DNA of 64,000 bases from Clostridia bacterium (GTDB taxonomy: Bacteria; Bacillota; Clostridia; Oscillospirales; CAG-272), in NCBI GenBank assembly GCA_017453255.1, contig JAFTKN010000010.1, positions 380,486-444,485 of the forward strand, written 5' to 3'. Numbering within the stretch: the first letter of the stretch is position 1; every line of letters begins with the position of its first letter. Below, piece by piece: positions 18,875-30,140 of this stretch. Both the position numbers and the translations under genes were made by a program. The notes beneath the pieces are model-generated. The model was not told the DNA's origin, did not search any database, and saw only the letters and a list, made by a program, of their open reading frames with translations.

Positions 18875-19612
18875 TTATTTATTATTTTTAGCTATTAACA
18901 TATTGATTGAAAAACCCTTTTCGCTAAAATTACGCTCGTATTCCGTTCTAATGTTAGTTTTATCCATTTCAGAATTATGTAGATCAAAGGTATGATATTC
19001 AAGCTCTAAGGGAGATTTTTCAATTTCCTCTAAAGAAAAATCAAATAATGGTCTATTATCAGTTTTAAAATAAAATTTTCCGTCAGGCTTAAGTAGCTTA
19101 GAATAAAGCTTTAAAAACTCTATGTATGTAAGTCTTCTCTTTGTATGCCCTTTTTTGCTCCAAGGATCACAAAAATTAACATAAATTGCATCGACCGAAT
19201 TTTCTGGGAAATAGCAAAGCATTTCTTTTGCATCACCGATAGCGAATCTTACATTTCCTATTTGCTCTTTACCAAACCGCACGCTTTCACCCAAAGGATA
19301 AATCTTTCCATCAGCAGTTTTCCAACCACCATTAGGTGCTAATGCTCCTAAACCACGAGAAACAGCATAATTCTCTACAGCTAATGTGCATACATCGGCA
19401 ATTTTTTCTATAGCAAGATAATTGAATTCAGGCTCTTGCGTTGATTTTCCACACACAAAATCTCCCTTACCGCAACCTATTTCTATTCTCAAGGGTTTAT
19501 TCTCATTATAAATTTCATCTTTATTTTTGTAAAAATTCTCTATATCGCTAACAATCAAATTGGAAAGAAGGTTTAACCTTTCTTTTCCGTTTTTCTTTTT
19601 TTTCATTCTCAT
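18875..19612 (-). CDS. trmB: tRNA (guanine-46-N7)-methyltransferase TrmB, with an insertion
   Basis: The 245-residue class I SAM methyltransferase has the SAM loop IEIGCGKGDFV and the family motif VNFCDPWSKKGHTKRRLT, then FKTDN. Compared with B. subtilis TrmB (about 213 residues) it carries an extra segment of about 30 residues (113-146, GLGALAPNGGWKTADG and following) between the SAM-binding strands. The catalytic parts look intact. The ATG has GGAG 11 bases upstream. It stands alone on the minus strand, divergent from the TSCPD gene. Confidence 0.92.
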   Translation of the reverse strand: MRMKKKKNGKERLNLLSNLIVSDIENFYKNKDEIYNENKPLRIEIGCGKGDFVCGKSTQEPEFNYLAIEKIADVCTLAVENYAVSRGLGALAPNGGWKTADGKIYPLGESVRFGKEQIGNVRFAIGDAKEMLCYFPENSVDAIYVNFCDPWSKKGHTKRRLTYIEFLKLYSKLLKPDGKFYFKTDNRPLFDFSLEEIEKSPLELEYHTFDLHNSEMDKTNIRTEYERNFSEKGFSINMLIAKNNK

Positions 19613-19708
19613 ATTGATATTTTCTCCATAATTTGTTAAAATATATATTGATATTTTATCACATAATTTTTTTTATTTGTATATTTTTTGTAAAATTTAG
19701 GAGTTTTT

Positions 19709-19969
19709 ATGAATTACAAATACAAAACAAGGGGTGTTTGTGCCTCTACAATCGAATTTGAACTAAATAACGGAATTGTTTCAAATGTTGTTTTCTATGG
19801 TGGGTGCAATGGTAATCTCAAAGCTATATCAAAGCTTGTTAACGGAATGGAAGCGACGCAAGTTATTTCTATTTTAAAGGGTAATACCTGTGGTTTCAAA
19901 AGCACATCCTGTGCAGATCAATTAGCTATTGTATTGGAAAACGCATTAAAACAACAATCAGAGGAATAG
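19709..19969 (+). CDS. TSCPD domain protein (TIGR03905 type)
   Basis: The 86-residue protein is one small TSCPD domain, as in the TIGR03905 family, with the pattern YKTRGVCASTIEF, YGGCNGNLKAISKLVNGM and GNTCGFKSTSCADQLA. The same domain is found in class II ribonucleotide reductases and with DNA-metabolism genes; its stand-alone function is unknown. The conserved cysteines suggest metal or nucleotide binding. It has AGGAG before the ATG and is followed four bases later by polA, so probably co-transcribed. Confidence 0.85.
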   Translation: MNYKYKTRGVCASTIEFELNNGIVSNVVFYGGCNGNLKAISKLVNGMEATQVISILKGNTCGFKSTSCADQLAIVLENALKQQSEE

Positions 19970-19973
19970 CGAA

Positions 19974-22499
19974 ATGAAAAATCTTTTAATTGTAGACGGA
20001 AACAGCATTTTAAATAGAGCCTATTATGGTGTCCATGCCCTTTCCACAAAGGACGGTATGCCTACAAATGCTCTTTTTGGAATGATGAACATACTTAAAA
20101 AGCATTTAGATCACATTAAACCAGAATATGCTGTAATAGCGTTTGATTTAAAAGCGAAAACCTTTAGACATAAGGAATATGATTTTTACAAGGCAAACAG
20201 AAAACCAATGCCTGAGGATTTAGCAATTCAGCTACCTTATGCAAAGGAACTGGTTAAAATGCTTGGTTTTAATGTTTTAGAATTAGAAGGTTATGAGGCT
20301 GATGATATCATTGGTACAGTTTCAAGAACTAAGCATGAGGAAAAAATTCACTCTTACATTCTCACCGGTGACAGAGATTCCCTCCAGTTAATTAACGATA
20401 ACACCTCTGTAGTCTTATTAAAAACTAAAGAGGATGTTATATATGATACTAAAAAATTCATCGAGGATTATGAAGTTACCCCTCTTCAATATATTGATGT
20501 TAAAGCTATAATGGGAGATTCATCAGACAATATTCCTGGCGTTAGTGGAATAGGCGAAAAGGGAGCATTTAAACTCATTTCCGAATTCAAAAGCCTTGAT
20601 GGTGTTTATCAAAATTACGAAAGCTCTTCTCTTTCTCAAGGTCTCAAGGACAAGCTAACAAACGGGAAAGAGATGGCATACATTTCAAAATTTTTAGCCA
20701 CCATTGTTTTAGATGTACCTTTAAATAAATCGATTGATGACTATATTTATCATGGTATTGACGCTATTAACCTTCGTAAATCCTTTACAAAATTTGAATT
20801 TGGTAGTTTAATTAGAAAATTTGAGCTTGATAAAACAAGTACAAATACAAACGACATAGAACTTACACCATATGGTACAAGCAAGTGTAATTGTAGTGAT
20901 GCTGTTCCCTTGAATGTGAAGTATATTGCTGGTCTGCCTGAAGCTATTACTCATTGTGCAGTTTATTTTACAGGCGACTGTGTTCAAATATATACACAAG
21001 ACGAGAAGCTATACACTTGCCCTATAAATGAAGCAAAGGATTTCTTGTCAAACAGTACTGTTATTTGCCATGATGTTAAATCACTTTTAAAGATAGCAGA
21101 TATTAATTGTGTTTTTGACACTATGCTTGCTGGTTATGTAATATCTCCATCCGATTCAAGCTATGATCTACCTTCTTTAACCATAAAATATTTAGATTCT
21201 GCCTTTGATGCTTCATTTGGTGCTAAGACTATTTACAATTTATATAAAGAAATGAAGAGTGTTCTCGAAAGAGATAATACATTACACATTCTCACAGATA
21301 TTGAAATACCTTTAGCAAGAGTTCTTTTCTCTATGGAAAATGAAGGCTTTAAGGTAAATTTAGAAGGACTTAAGTCGTATTCTAATTATCTAACAGAAAT
21401 GGAAGATGCTTATAAGCATAGAATCTATATGCTTGCAGGCGAGGAATTTAATATTAATTCTCCTAAACAGCTTGGCGAAATCTTATTTGAAAAATTGGGA
21501 ATCCCACATGGTAAAAAGACGAAATCTGGATATTCAACAAGCGCTGATATTTTAGAGAATTTAGCAGACCAATACGAAATTGTTGCTGAGGTTTTGGAAT
21601 ATCGTAAGGTTGCAAAGTTAAATAGCACATATTGCGTTGGATTAATAAAGGTTGCCGATGAGCAAGGCTTGATACACACTACATTCAATCAAACCGTTGC
21701 TGTAACTGGTAGATTATCCTCTACTGAGCCTAACCTGCAAAACATTCCTATAAGAACAGAGCTCGGCAGAAATCTTCGCAAATATTTTACGACTAAAAAG
21801 GACGACTATGTTTTAATTGATGCAGACTACTCACAAATTGAGCTAAAGGTTCTTTCTCACATGTCTCAAGATGCAAATATGATACATGCGTTTAGAACTG
21901 GGGAGGATATTCATACAATGACCGCATCATTAGTTTTTGGCGTATCACCAAACGAGGTTACGATCGAACTTCGCAAGCGCGCTAAGGCTGTAAACTTTGG
22001 AATCGTTTACGGTATTGGTGACTTCTCTCTCGGTAAGGATTTACACATTCCTAAAAAAGAAGCAAAGCGCTATATTGAATCTTACTTTGCAACTTATCCC
22101 GATGTTCACGCCTTCATCAGAAGACTAATTGATGATGCTAAGGTAACAGGATATGCAAAAACAATGTTTGGTCGTATTAGATATATTCCTGAATTAGCCA
22201 ATAAAAACAAAATGATTCAAGCATTTGGAGAGCGTGCCGCAATGAATAGTCCTATTCAAGGTACAGCTGCCGATATTATAAAAATAGCAATGATAAATGT
22301 TGATCATGCATTAAAAAATGCTAATATAGATGCTAAATTAATTTTGCAAGTTCATGATGAATTAATTGTTGAATCGCATAGCAGTTGTGCTGATAAGGCA
22401 CTTGAAATTTTACAGCAAGAAATGGAATCAGCAGTTAAGCTTTTAGTTCCTTTGACTGCAGATGTTTCCGTTGGAAAGACGTGGTATGATGCAAAATAA
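19974..22499 (+). CDS. polA: DNA polymerase I
   Basis: The 841-residue enzyme has an N-terminal 5' nuclease (ADDIIGT, TGDRDSLQL, GDSSDNIPGVSGIGEKGA), a degenerate 3'-5' exonuclease region and a family A polymerase domain. Motif A is DADYSQIELKVL, motif B is RKRAKAVNFGIVYGIG and motif C is QVHDELIVE. The DxE motif of proofreading is not present around residues 325-345, as in B. subtilis and B. stearothermophilus Pol I. It fills gaps after Okazaki primer removal and repair. It overlaps ispE by 14 bases. Confidence 0.97.
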   Translation: MKNLLIVDGNSILNRAYYGVHALSTKDGMPTNALFGMMNILKKHLDHIKPEYAVIAFDLKAKTFRHKEYDFYKANRKPMPEDLAIQLPYAKELVKMLGFNVLELEGYEADDIIGTVSRTKHEEKIHSYILTGDRDSLQLINDNTSVVLLKTKEDVIYDTKKFIEDYEVTPLQYIDVKAIMGDSSDNIPGVSGIGEKGAFKLISEFKSLDGVYQNYESSSLSQGLKDKLTNGKEMAYISKFLATIVLDVPLNKSIDDYIYHGIDAINLRKSFTKFEFGSLIRKFELDKTSTNTNDIELTPYGTSKCNCSDAVPLNVKYIAGLPEAITHCAVYFTGDCVQIYTQDEKLYTCPINEAKDFLSNSTVICHDVKSLLKIADINCVFDTMLAGYVISPSDSSYDLPSLTIKYLDSAFDASFGAKTIYNLYKEMKSVLERDNTLHILTDIEIPLARVLFSMENEGFKVNLEGLKSYSNYLTEMEDAYKHRIYMLAGEEFNINSPKQLGEILFEKLGIPHGKKTKSGYSTSADILENLADQYEIVAEVLEYRKVAKLNSTYCVGLIKVADEQGLIHTTFNQTVAVTGRLSSTEPNLQNIPIRTELGRNLRKYFTTKKDDYVLIDADYSQIELKVLSHMSQDANMIHAFRTGEDIHTMTASLVFGVSPNEVTIELRKRAKAVNFGIVYGIGDFSLGKDLHIPKKEAKRYIESYFATYPDVHAFIRRLIDDAKVTGYAKTMFGRIRYIPELANKNKMIQAFGERAAMNSPIQGTAADIIKIAMINVDHALKNANIDAKLILQVHDELIVESHSSCADKALEILQQEMESAVKLLVPLTADVSVGKTWYDAK

Positions 22500-23379
22500 C
22501 ACGAAGATTTATGAGGACTTTGCACCCGCTAAAATCAATCTATATTTAGATGTTCTTTCTAAAATGGATTCTGGATATCATAACATAGATTCAATTATGC
22601 AAAGTGTTTCTCTTTTTGATAAGGTTTCGCTTAAAATATCACATGTTAATAATCAAGAACGGATTATAGAAATTGAATCCTCATCTGGTAAAATTCCAAA
22701 TGATAAAAGTAACATCGTGTATAAATGTGCAGAAGCTATTTTATCACACACACATACAAACGGAATTATCTGTAAATTTTTCATTGAAAAAAACATTCCC
22801 ATTGCAGCTGGAATGGCTGGAGGCAGTAGCGATGGTGCATGTGCCATGAAGCTTCTCAATACTGCACTTGGAAATCCCCTTAGTCTTAGCGAGCTATGCT
22901 CTATTGGTGCAAAAATTGGAGCAGACATCCCCTTTTGCTTGACTGGCAAAACTGCTATTTGTCAAGAAATTGGTGATAAAATCACTCCGATTACTTCACT
23001 ATCTGATGCACTTATTGTTTGTGCTATTGATAATTCGAGCGTTTCAACACCAGAGGCATTTAAGCTTCTTGACGAAAAATACGGAACTAACTGCTCCCCT
23101 TCTAATAATATTGAAGAAATCATTCAAGCTATAAACGAAGGAAATATTTCTAAAATTGGTAGGTGTCTTTATAATAAATTTGAATCAGTTATTGAGCCAG
23201 ACAATAAAAGCATCACGCAAATAAAAGCCACAATGCTAAATAATGGTGCTATCGGTGCTTTAATGAGTGGTAGTGGTCCTTCAGTTTTTGGCATTTTTAC
23301 TGATGAAAATTCACAATTAAAAGCATTTAACGAGCTACAAAATCAGTCAATTCGTGCTTTTTTGTGTAAAACCATTTGA
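22486..23379 (+). CDS. ispE: 4-diphosphocytidyl-2-C-methyl-D-erythritol kinase
   Basis: The 297-residue GHMP kinase of the MEP isoprenoid pathway phosphorylates CDP-ME. Visible are FAPAKINLYLDVL at the N-terminus, the ATP loop PIAAGMAGGSSDGACAM and the C-terminal GALMSGSGPSVFG. The start is placed inside the polA end at the first of two adjacent ATGs, seven bases after GGAAAG; either is possible. It shows that the organism makes isoprenoid precursors by the MEP route. Confidence 0.94.
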   Translation: MMQNNTKIYEDFAPAKINLYLDVLSKMDSGYHNIDSIMQSVSLFDKVSLKISHVNNQERIIEIESSSGKIPNDKSNIVYKCAEAILSHTHTNGIICKFFIEKNIPIAAGMAGGSSDGACAMKLLNTALGNPLSLSELCSIGAKIGADIPFCLTGKTAICQEIGDKITPITSLSDALIVCAIDNSSVSTPEAFKLLDEKYGTNCSPSNNIEEIIQAINEGNISKIGRCLYNKFESVIEPDNKSITQIKATMLNNGAIGALMSGSGPSVFGIFTDENSQLKAFNELQNQSIRAFLCKTI

Positions 23380-23395
23380 TTTTTTTGTTTTTTTG

Positions 23396-23424
23396 TTGAC
23401 AAATTGGTTTTTTCGTTTTATAAT
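23396..23424 (+). promoter_or_regulatory. Promoter of guaB
   Basis: Perfect TTGACA and TATAAT are separated by 17 bases, 37 bases before the guaB ATG. Confidence 0.85.
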
Positions 23425-23446
23425 TATAAAAATAATTTTAAGTTAA

Positions 23447-24940
<1,494 letters not shown>

Positions 24941-24946
24941 AAAATC

Positions 24947-24977
24947 AAGGTTGTTATCATCTGATAGCAACCTTTTT
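24947..24977 (+). terminator. Terminator of guaB
   Basis: A 13-bp stem (AAGGTTGTTATCA with TGATAGCAACCTT, one G-U pair) is followed by T5. Confidence 0.85.
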
Positions 24978-24998
24978 ACTTTATTTTCTATTTTTTTA

Positions 24999-25027
24999 TT
25001 GACTTATTATTTTTTTTAGTATAAAAT
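24999..25027 (+). promoter_or_regulatory. Promoter of the AI-2E family gene
   Basis: TTGACT and TAAAAT are separated by 17 bases, 34 bases upstream of the ATG. Confidence 0.7.
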
Positions 25028-25060
25028 AATACTAATCACTATATGAAAGGGTCATTTTAG

Positions 25061-26437
25061 ATGTTTAAAAAATTCAATAAAGATGATAAGCACTTCAAAA
25101 TAGCTATTCTTGCTTTTTTGGTTGGTGCTTTACTTATTGGATTAGTGTTTGCTATAATGAATTTCGGAACAATTTTTGGTTTCGTATCAACCATCATCGA
25201 ATGTCTTTCTGCATTTATTTACGGCTTCGTTATTGCATTCTTGCTTAATCCTCTTTATAAAAAAATCCACAAGTACGTTTTCAAGTTTATTGAAAAGAAA
25301 AAGGCTCATCCCACACTAAGAAAATTAGTTTCTATTTTAACTACTTATGTTTTAGTTGTTTTGGTAATTATTGGCCTTGGTTTAATTATCGTTCCTAATA
25401 TTGTTGAAAATGTAAAATATCTTGCAGATAGATTCCCTACCTATATTGAACAGTTTAAAAATGCAATTATTGGATTTTTAGATACTCTCCCATTTGTAAA
25501 CGATGCAAACGAAACCTGGAACAGTATTATTCATTTCTTTGTAAATACTGAATCAGAAACAGGACAAATGAGTGGTGCTTTAATCGATGCTTTTGAAAAC
25601 GGAAGCCTTGATGGTATAATTCAATCCCTTATTTCGGGTATATTCACTGCTATAAAATCCTTAGTTTTCCATGCTTTTTCGTTTATTGTAGGTATTGTCC
25701 TCTCTATTTATTTCTTAATTTATAAGGAATCCATCATAAGAAGAAGCAAACGTGCATTATGTGCTATTTTCAAGAAAAAGAACTACAATAGAATTATCAA
25801 TTTTGCAAAATATACAAACAATACCTTTGGTAGATATGTAATTGGTGCCATATTAGACTCTATTTTAGTAGGTATAGTTATCGGCGTTGTTTGCGCAATT
25901 TGCAAATTACCATTTGCAGCTCTTATAGGTTTAATTTGTGGTATAACTAACATTATTCCATTCTTTGGTCCTTTTATTGGCTCTATTCCTTCTGCTATTT
26001 TAATTTTCATAGCTACAGGTGATATATGGTCAGTAATTTTATTTGTTGCTATTATTTTAATTATCCAACAAATTGATGGTAATTTAATTGCACCACACAT
26101 TCATAGTGAATCTACTGGTCTTACTCCTATTGGAGTTATTGCCGCTACAACAGTATGCTCAGAATTTTTTGGATTTGTAGGTATGGTAATTGGCGTTCCA
26201 CTAAGTGCTGTTATATGCTATATTATTGCTCAAATATTCGAAAAAAGACTTAAAAAGAAAAAGCTTCCACTTGAAGAAGAGGCTTATGAGGCATCTGATA
26301 TCTATAAAGACGAAAAGTTCCTCGAAGCTTGCAGAATAATTGAAGAGCGAGGATATCACGTGGAAGAAAATGAGCAACATTCTTCTTCAGTTGAGCAAGA
26401 AAATACTAATATTGAAGAGAATGAAACAAAAGAATAA
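25061..26437 (+). CDS. AI-2E family (YtvI/PerM-like) membrane transporter
   Basis: The 458-residue protein has seven to eight transmembrane helices and the family core GVVCAICKLPFAALIGLICGITNIIPFFGPFIGSIPSA, then QQIDGNLIAPHIHSESTGLTP. The family includes TqsA and cation/proton antiporters, so the autoinducer label is historical and the substrate is open. The last 50 residues form an acidic, Glu-rich cytoplasmic tail. AAAGG precedes the ATG. Monocistronic between a clear promoter and terminator. Confidence 0.87.
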   Translation: MFKKFNKDDKHFKIAILAFLVGALLIGLVFAIMNFGTIFGFVSTIIECLSAFIYGFVIAFLLNPLYKKIHKYVFKFIEKKKAHPTLRKLVSILTTYVLVVLVIIGLGLIIVPNIVENVKYLADRFPTYIEQFKNAIIGFLDTLPFVNDANETWNSIIHFFVNTESETGQMSGALIDAFENGSLDGIIQSLISGIFTAIKSLVFHAFSFIVGIVLSIYFLIYKESIIRRSKRALCAIFKKKNYNRIINFAKYTNNTFGRYVIGAILDSILVGIVIGVVCAICKLPFAALIGLICGITNIIPFFGPFIGSIPSAILIFIATGDIWSVILFVAIILIIQQIDGNLIAPHIHSESTGLTPIGVIAATTVCSEFFGFVGMVIGVPLSAVICYIIAQIFEKRLKKKKLPLEEEAYEASDIYKDEKFLEACRIIEERGYHVEENEQHSSSVEQENTNIEENETKE

Positions 26438-26443
26438 ATTACT

Positions 26444-26478
26444 AAATACTACCATTATTACGATGGTAGTATTTTTTG
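26444..26478 (+). terminator. Terminator after the AI-2E family gene
   Basis: The stem AAATACTACCAT/ATGGTAGTATTT is followed by a T-run. Confidence 0.85.
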
Positions 26479-26527
26479 CTTAAAAATATCCTTTTTTGCT
26501 AATACTATTCAAAAAAGGAGTTCATAT

Positions 26528-27772
26528 ATGAGAATTAATTCAATAAAAGCACGAGAAATAATTGATTCAAGAGGAATGCCTACCATTGAGGCATGCGTTT
26601 ATCTATCAGGAGGGTATAAAGGAATAGCATCCGTCCCGTCGGGTGCTTCAACAGGTATTTATGAGGCAGTTGAGTTAAGAGATGGTGACAAAAAGAGATA
26701 TTTCGGCAAAGGAGTTACCAAAGCAGTAAACAATGTAAATAATTTAATAGCACAAAATTTAGTGGGATTAAAGCACTCTTCTCCACGAAATGTAGATAAA
26801 ATTTTAAATTACATTGACGCAACTGAGAATAAATCTAATTTAGGTGCTAATGCTACACTTGCAGTTTCACTTGCTTGTGCAAAAGCCAATGCAAGTGCTC
26901 TTTCTCTGCCCTTATATCGCTATTTAGGTGGTATTTTTGGCTGTAAGCTACCTATCCCTATGATGAATATTTTAAATGGTGGTGCGCACGCAACAAACAA
27001 TTTAGACATACAAGAATTTATGATTGTTCCCATTGGCTTTACAACATTTAAAAAAGCGTTACGAGCAGGCTGTGAAATTTATAATTCTCTAAAAATCATA
27101 TTAAAGGAACGTGGTCTGTCAGCCTCTGTCGGTGACGAGGGAGGATTTGCTCCAAATTTATCAAATGAGGAAGAAGCTATTGAGCTTATAATTGAAGCGA
27201 TAAAGCATGCAAAATACGACACAGGGTCGGTAAAAATTGCATTAGATATTGCTTCAAGTGAATGGTATAGTAATGGTAAATACAAGCTCCCCAAGGCAAA
27301 AGCATGCTATACCTCCGAGGAGCTTATAGAAAAATGGGCAAGCTTAGTTTCAAAATATCCAATTATTTCCATTGAGGATCCATTGAGTGAAACCGACTAT
27401 GACGGCTGGTCAAAAATAACAGAAAGATTGGGTAACAAAATAATGCTCGTTGGCGACGATTTATTTGTTACAAATGAAGCGCGTCTAAAACGAGGAATTG
27501 GTGAAAGGCTTGGTAACTCAATATTAATAAAGCCAAATCAAATCGGAACATTATCAGAAACATTAAATGTTATTATGCTTGCAAAAGAAAACAACTACTC
27601 TACTATAATATCACATAGATCTGGAGAAACAGATGATGTAAGCATAGCAGACATAGCCGTTGCTACTAACGCTGGTTTTATAAAAACAGGTGCGCCTTGT
27701 AGAATGGACAGAGTTTGTAAATATAACAGGCTTTTAAAAATCGAAGATGAAATTTATAGAAATTGTAAATAA
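26528..27772 (+). CDS. eno: Enolase
   Basis: The 414-residue enzyme interconverts 2-phosphoglycerate and phosphoenolpyruvate. Key residues are present: the general base region [13 protein letters not shown] (Lys), the acid region [12 protein letters not shown] (Glu), metal ligands in [18 protein letters not shown] and VGDDLF, and the C-terminal [17 protein letters not shown] and IKTGAPCR. It is 15-20 residues shorter than usual and its N-terminal strand is unusual ([18 protein letters not shown]), so it may be a second or divergent enolase. Strong AAAAGGAG before the ATG. No second copy is in the window. Confidence 0.93.
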   Translation: MRINSIKAREIIDSRGMPTIEACVYLSGGYKGIASVPSGASTGIYEAVELRDGDKKRYFGKGVTKAVNNVNNLIAQNLVGLKHSSPRNVDKILNYIDATENKSNLGANATLAVSLACAKANASALSLPLYRYLGGIFGCKLPIPMMNILNGGAHATNNLDIQEFMIVPIGFTTFKKALRAGCEIYNSLKIILKERGLSASVGDEGGFAPNLSNEEEAIELIIEAIKHAKYDTGSVKIALDIASSEWYSNGKYKLPKAKACYTSEELIEKWASLVSKYPIISIEDPLSETDYDGWSKITERLGNKIMLVGDDLFVTNEARLKRGIGERLGNSILIKPNQIGTLSETLNVIMLAKENNYSTIISHRSGETDDVSIADIAVATNAGFIKTGAPCRMDRVCKYNRLLKIEDEIYRNCK

Positions 27773-27836
27773 TTAATCCAAAGTTTAGGGCAAGAATTTA
27801 AAATTATATTATTATAATATTTTTTAATTTCTTGCC

Positions 27837-27866
27837 TTGACTTTTGTTATATGTTTATGATATACT
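27837..27866 (+). promoter_or_regulatory. Promoter of the SRP RNA gene
   Basis: TTGACT and TATACT are separated by 18 bases, about 40 bases before the RNA body. A small TATCAC/GTGATA hairpin (27881-27902) lies in the probable 5' extension, which is removed from the precursor in Bacillus. Confidence 0.65.
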
Positions 27867-27904
27867 ACATATGTTATTAATATCACAAAATAAGCCGTGA
27901 TATA

Positions 27905-28150
27905 AGGTCATACTATCCGGGGCGCTAGCGGTGCCCTGTACCTGAAATCCGCTATATGCAGGGGAGAATCCCGTTTTGAGGGTTATGCTTGTGTGGTCAG
28001 CACCGTTAGTCGATGTGTTGACAGATGAGTCTTGCGCAATTGTCGGCTGTGAACCGTGTCAGATGGGGGACCAAGCAGCACTAAGCGGTTGAGATGATGT
28101 GCCGCGAGAGTGCTTGTCTCGAGCAAAGACTATCGGATAGCGCGTGTAAG
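27905..28150 (+). ncRNA. ffs: Signal recognition particle RNA, large bacterial type with Alu domain
   Basis: The Alu-domain signature GGCGCTAGCGGTGCCCTGTA with CGAAATCC-like CTGAAATCCGC is followed by a long helix and the Ffh-binding domain IV: GTGTCAGA, a 3-bp TGG/CCA stem capped by GGGA, then AGCAGCACTAA. The ends pair through CTATCCG (27913-27919) and CGGATAG (28134-28140). Position immediately before dnaX-ebfC-recR is the classical Bacillota arrangement. The exact ends are estimates. The GNRA loop is GGGA instead of the common GGAA and its stem is base-swapped. Confidence 0.92.
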
Positions 28151-28218
28151 TGTAATTCGATTTTCGGGTGTATGATCTTATATTGCGACTTATTTTTTTA
28201 TTTAGAAAGGAGCTTTTT

Positions 28219-29784
28219 ATGCATCAAGCCTTATACAGAAAATATCGTCCAAATAGCTTTGATAGCGTTTATGGACAAGACCATATTACCTCTATTTTGC
28301 GTCACGAAGCATTAAATGACTCCATTTCCCATGCTTACCTCTTCTCTGGCTCTCGTGGTACTGGTAAAACTACTTGTGCTAAAATTCTTGCAAAAAGTGT
28401 TAACTGCCTAAATTTAAAAGACGGAAATCCATGCAATGAATGTGCAAATTGCATAGCAATTGATGAGGGTACAACTACCGACGTTATAGAAATGGACGCT
28501 GCTACTAACACTGGCGTTGACTACATACGTGATTTGAGAGAAAACGTAATGTTTACTCCTGCCATGCTTAAAAAGCGTGTATATATTATTGATGAGGCTC
28601 ATATGCTTTCAGATAGTGCCTTCAATGCTCTTTTAAAAACTATTGAAGAACCCCCCGAGCATGTTTTATACATTTTCGCTACTACTGAGCAACATAAGAT
28701 TCCTGCTACTATTATTTCGCGTTGTCAACGATTTGAATTTCGCAGAATCTCCCTAAATTCCTTAGTAGAAAGACTATTATATATTGCAAAAAGTGAAAAA
28801 ATTAGTCTTACAGTTGAGGGGGCTAAGCTAATAGCAAAAACTGCACAGGGTGGTATGCGTGATGCTATAAGTCTAATGGAGCTTTGCTCTGGCTCGCACA
28901 AGGAGATTACTCCTGAATTAGTTAACGAAATTTTAGGCACAAGCTCGTATGAAAAGATGGCTAATGTGGCTATTGATATTGCTAACAAAAGCTATGGAAA
29001 GCTATTTGATGCAATAAATGAGGTTGTATCATCTTCTAAAGACATCTTGGTATTTTTCCAAGATTTAACATCGTTTTATCGTGATATGATGGTTAAAAAG
29101 TCTGCACCTGCTCAGGATTATTTGGAATTGTTACCAAACGAGGACAAAGCACTTTGCACTGCTACAGAGCTTTTTAATATGGCAACTCTTATATATCACA
29201 CTACTCTTCTTGACGAAGCATATTCAAATATGCTTAGAAACCCAGCAAACAAGCGTCTTTGTGCAGAAATTACGCTTATGAAAATGTGTGACCCAAGGTT
29301 AAACGAATCAAACGATGCACTTTTATCAAGAATTGCATCGCTTGAGGATAAAATTACTTTACTATCAAAGGGTGCGCTTGTTCAACCGAATAGTACTGAT
29401 AATACTGATGTTGATAATCCCAATACTAATGAAAGCTATATCAATACTGATGAGGTACAAAACGAAATTTCTAAGGAAGAAAACATTTCCTTCGGCACTA
29501 GCACTTTTGTTGATTCGTGGGAGGAAGTAATTGCTAAAGTAGCATCTGTAGATATTTCAATTAGCAGTATTCTAAAAACATGCAAACCTGCCTACTCACA
29601 AAAAAACAATAAATTTTATATTATTGCAAATCAGTTTAATTTGATGATTTTGAATAATGGCGAAACTAAGAAAAAGATTTTTGATGCTTTAATTTGCTGT
29701 GATGTAGATATTTCATCTCCTTCTCAGCTTGAAATTGTAACTAAAAATATAAAGGCAGATTATTCTGACCTTGATGAATTTTAA
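28219..29784 (+). CDS. dnaX: DNA polymerase III subunit gamma/tau
   Basis: The 521-residue clamp-loader AAA+ ATPase has N-terminal ALYRKYRP, Walker A FSGSRGTGKTT, the zinc cysteines of NPCNECANC, Walker B VYIIDEAHML, sensor I FATTEQHKIP and SRC finger SRCQRFEF. The region after about residue 370 is the variable tau part, rich in Asn/Asp/Thr. An upstream ATG in the same frame lies in the SRP RNA region; AAAGGAG selects the start used. First gene of dnaX-ebfC-recR. Confidence 0.97.
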   Translation: MHQALYRKYRPNSFDSVYGQDHITSILRHEALNDSISHAYLFSGSRGTGKTTCAKILAKSVNCLNLKDGNPCNECANCIAIDEGTTTDVIEMDAATNTGVDYIRDLRENVMFTPAMLKKRVYIIDEAHMLSDSAFNALLKTIEEPPEHVLYIFATTEQHKIPATIISRCQRFEFRRISLNSLVERLLYIAKSEKISLTVEGAKLIAKTAQGGMRDAISLMELCSGSHKEITPELVNEILGTSSYEKMANVAIDIANKSYGKLFDAINEVVSSSKDILVFFQDLTSFYRDMMVKKSAPAQDYLELLPNEDKALCTATELFNMATLIYHTTLLDEAYSNMLRNPANKRLCAEITLMKMCDPRLNESNDALLSRIASLEDKITLLSKGALVQPNSTDNTDVDNPNTNESYINTDEVQNEISKEENISFGTSTFVDSWEEVIAKVASVDISISSILKTCKPAYSQKNNKFYIIANQFNLMILNNGETKKKIFDALICCDVDISSPSQLEIVTKNIKADYSDLDEF

Positions 29785-29801
29785 AAAAGGTGGTATTAAA
29801 A

Positions 29802-30140
29802 ATGAGAGCAAACATTCCAAAGGGTCCAAGCATGAATGAAATGTTAAGACAGGCTCAAAAAATGCAACAGGACATGCAAGCAAAACAGGCTGAGCTTGAA
29901 GAAAGAGAGTATGAGGTTCAAGCTGGTGGTGGCGTTGTTAAGGTAAAGATTAATGGTAAAAGAGAGATTTTAAACATTGATATTGATCCCGAAATTGTTG
30001 ATCCAGATGACATTGAAACATTGTCAGATATTCTTGTTGCTGCTGTAAACGAAGCAATCAAGAAGGTTAATTCCGCTACTGACGAGGAAATGGGTAAAAT
30101 TACAGGTGGTATGGGCATGGGAATGCCAGGTATGTTCTAA
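29802..30140 (+). CDS. YbaB/EbfC family nucleoid-associated protein
   Basis: The 112-residue small DNA-binding protein forms a tweezer-like dimer. The family core GGGVVKVKINGKREILNIDIDPEIV and LVAAVNEAIKKV is plain, preceded by a helical Gln/Met-rich segment (MLRQAQKMQQDMQAKQAEL). It ends in GGMGMGMPGMF. Conserved between dnaX and recR in most bacteria, probably assisting recombinational repair. AAAGGTGG precedes the ATG, and its stop overlaps the recR start (TAATG). Confidence 0.95.
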   Translation: MRANIPKGPSMNEMLRQAQKMQQDMQAKQAELEEREYEVQAGGGVVKVKINGKREILNIDIDPEIVDPDDIETLSDILVAAVNEAIKKVNSATDEEMGKITGGMGMGMPGMF

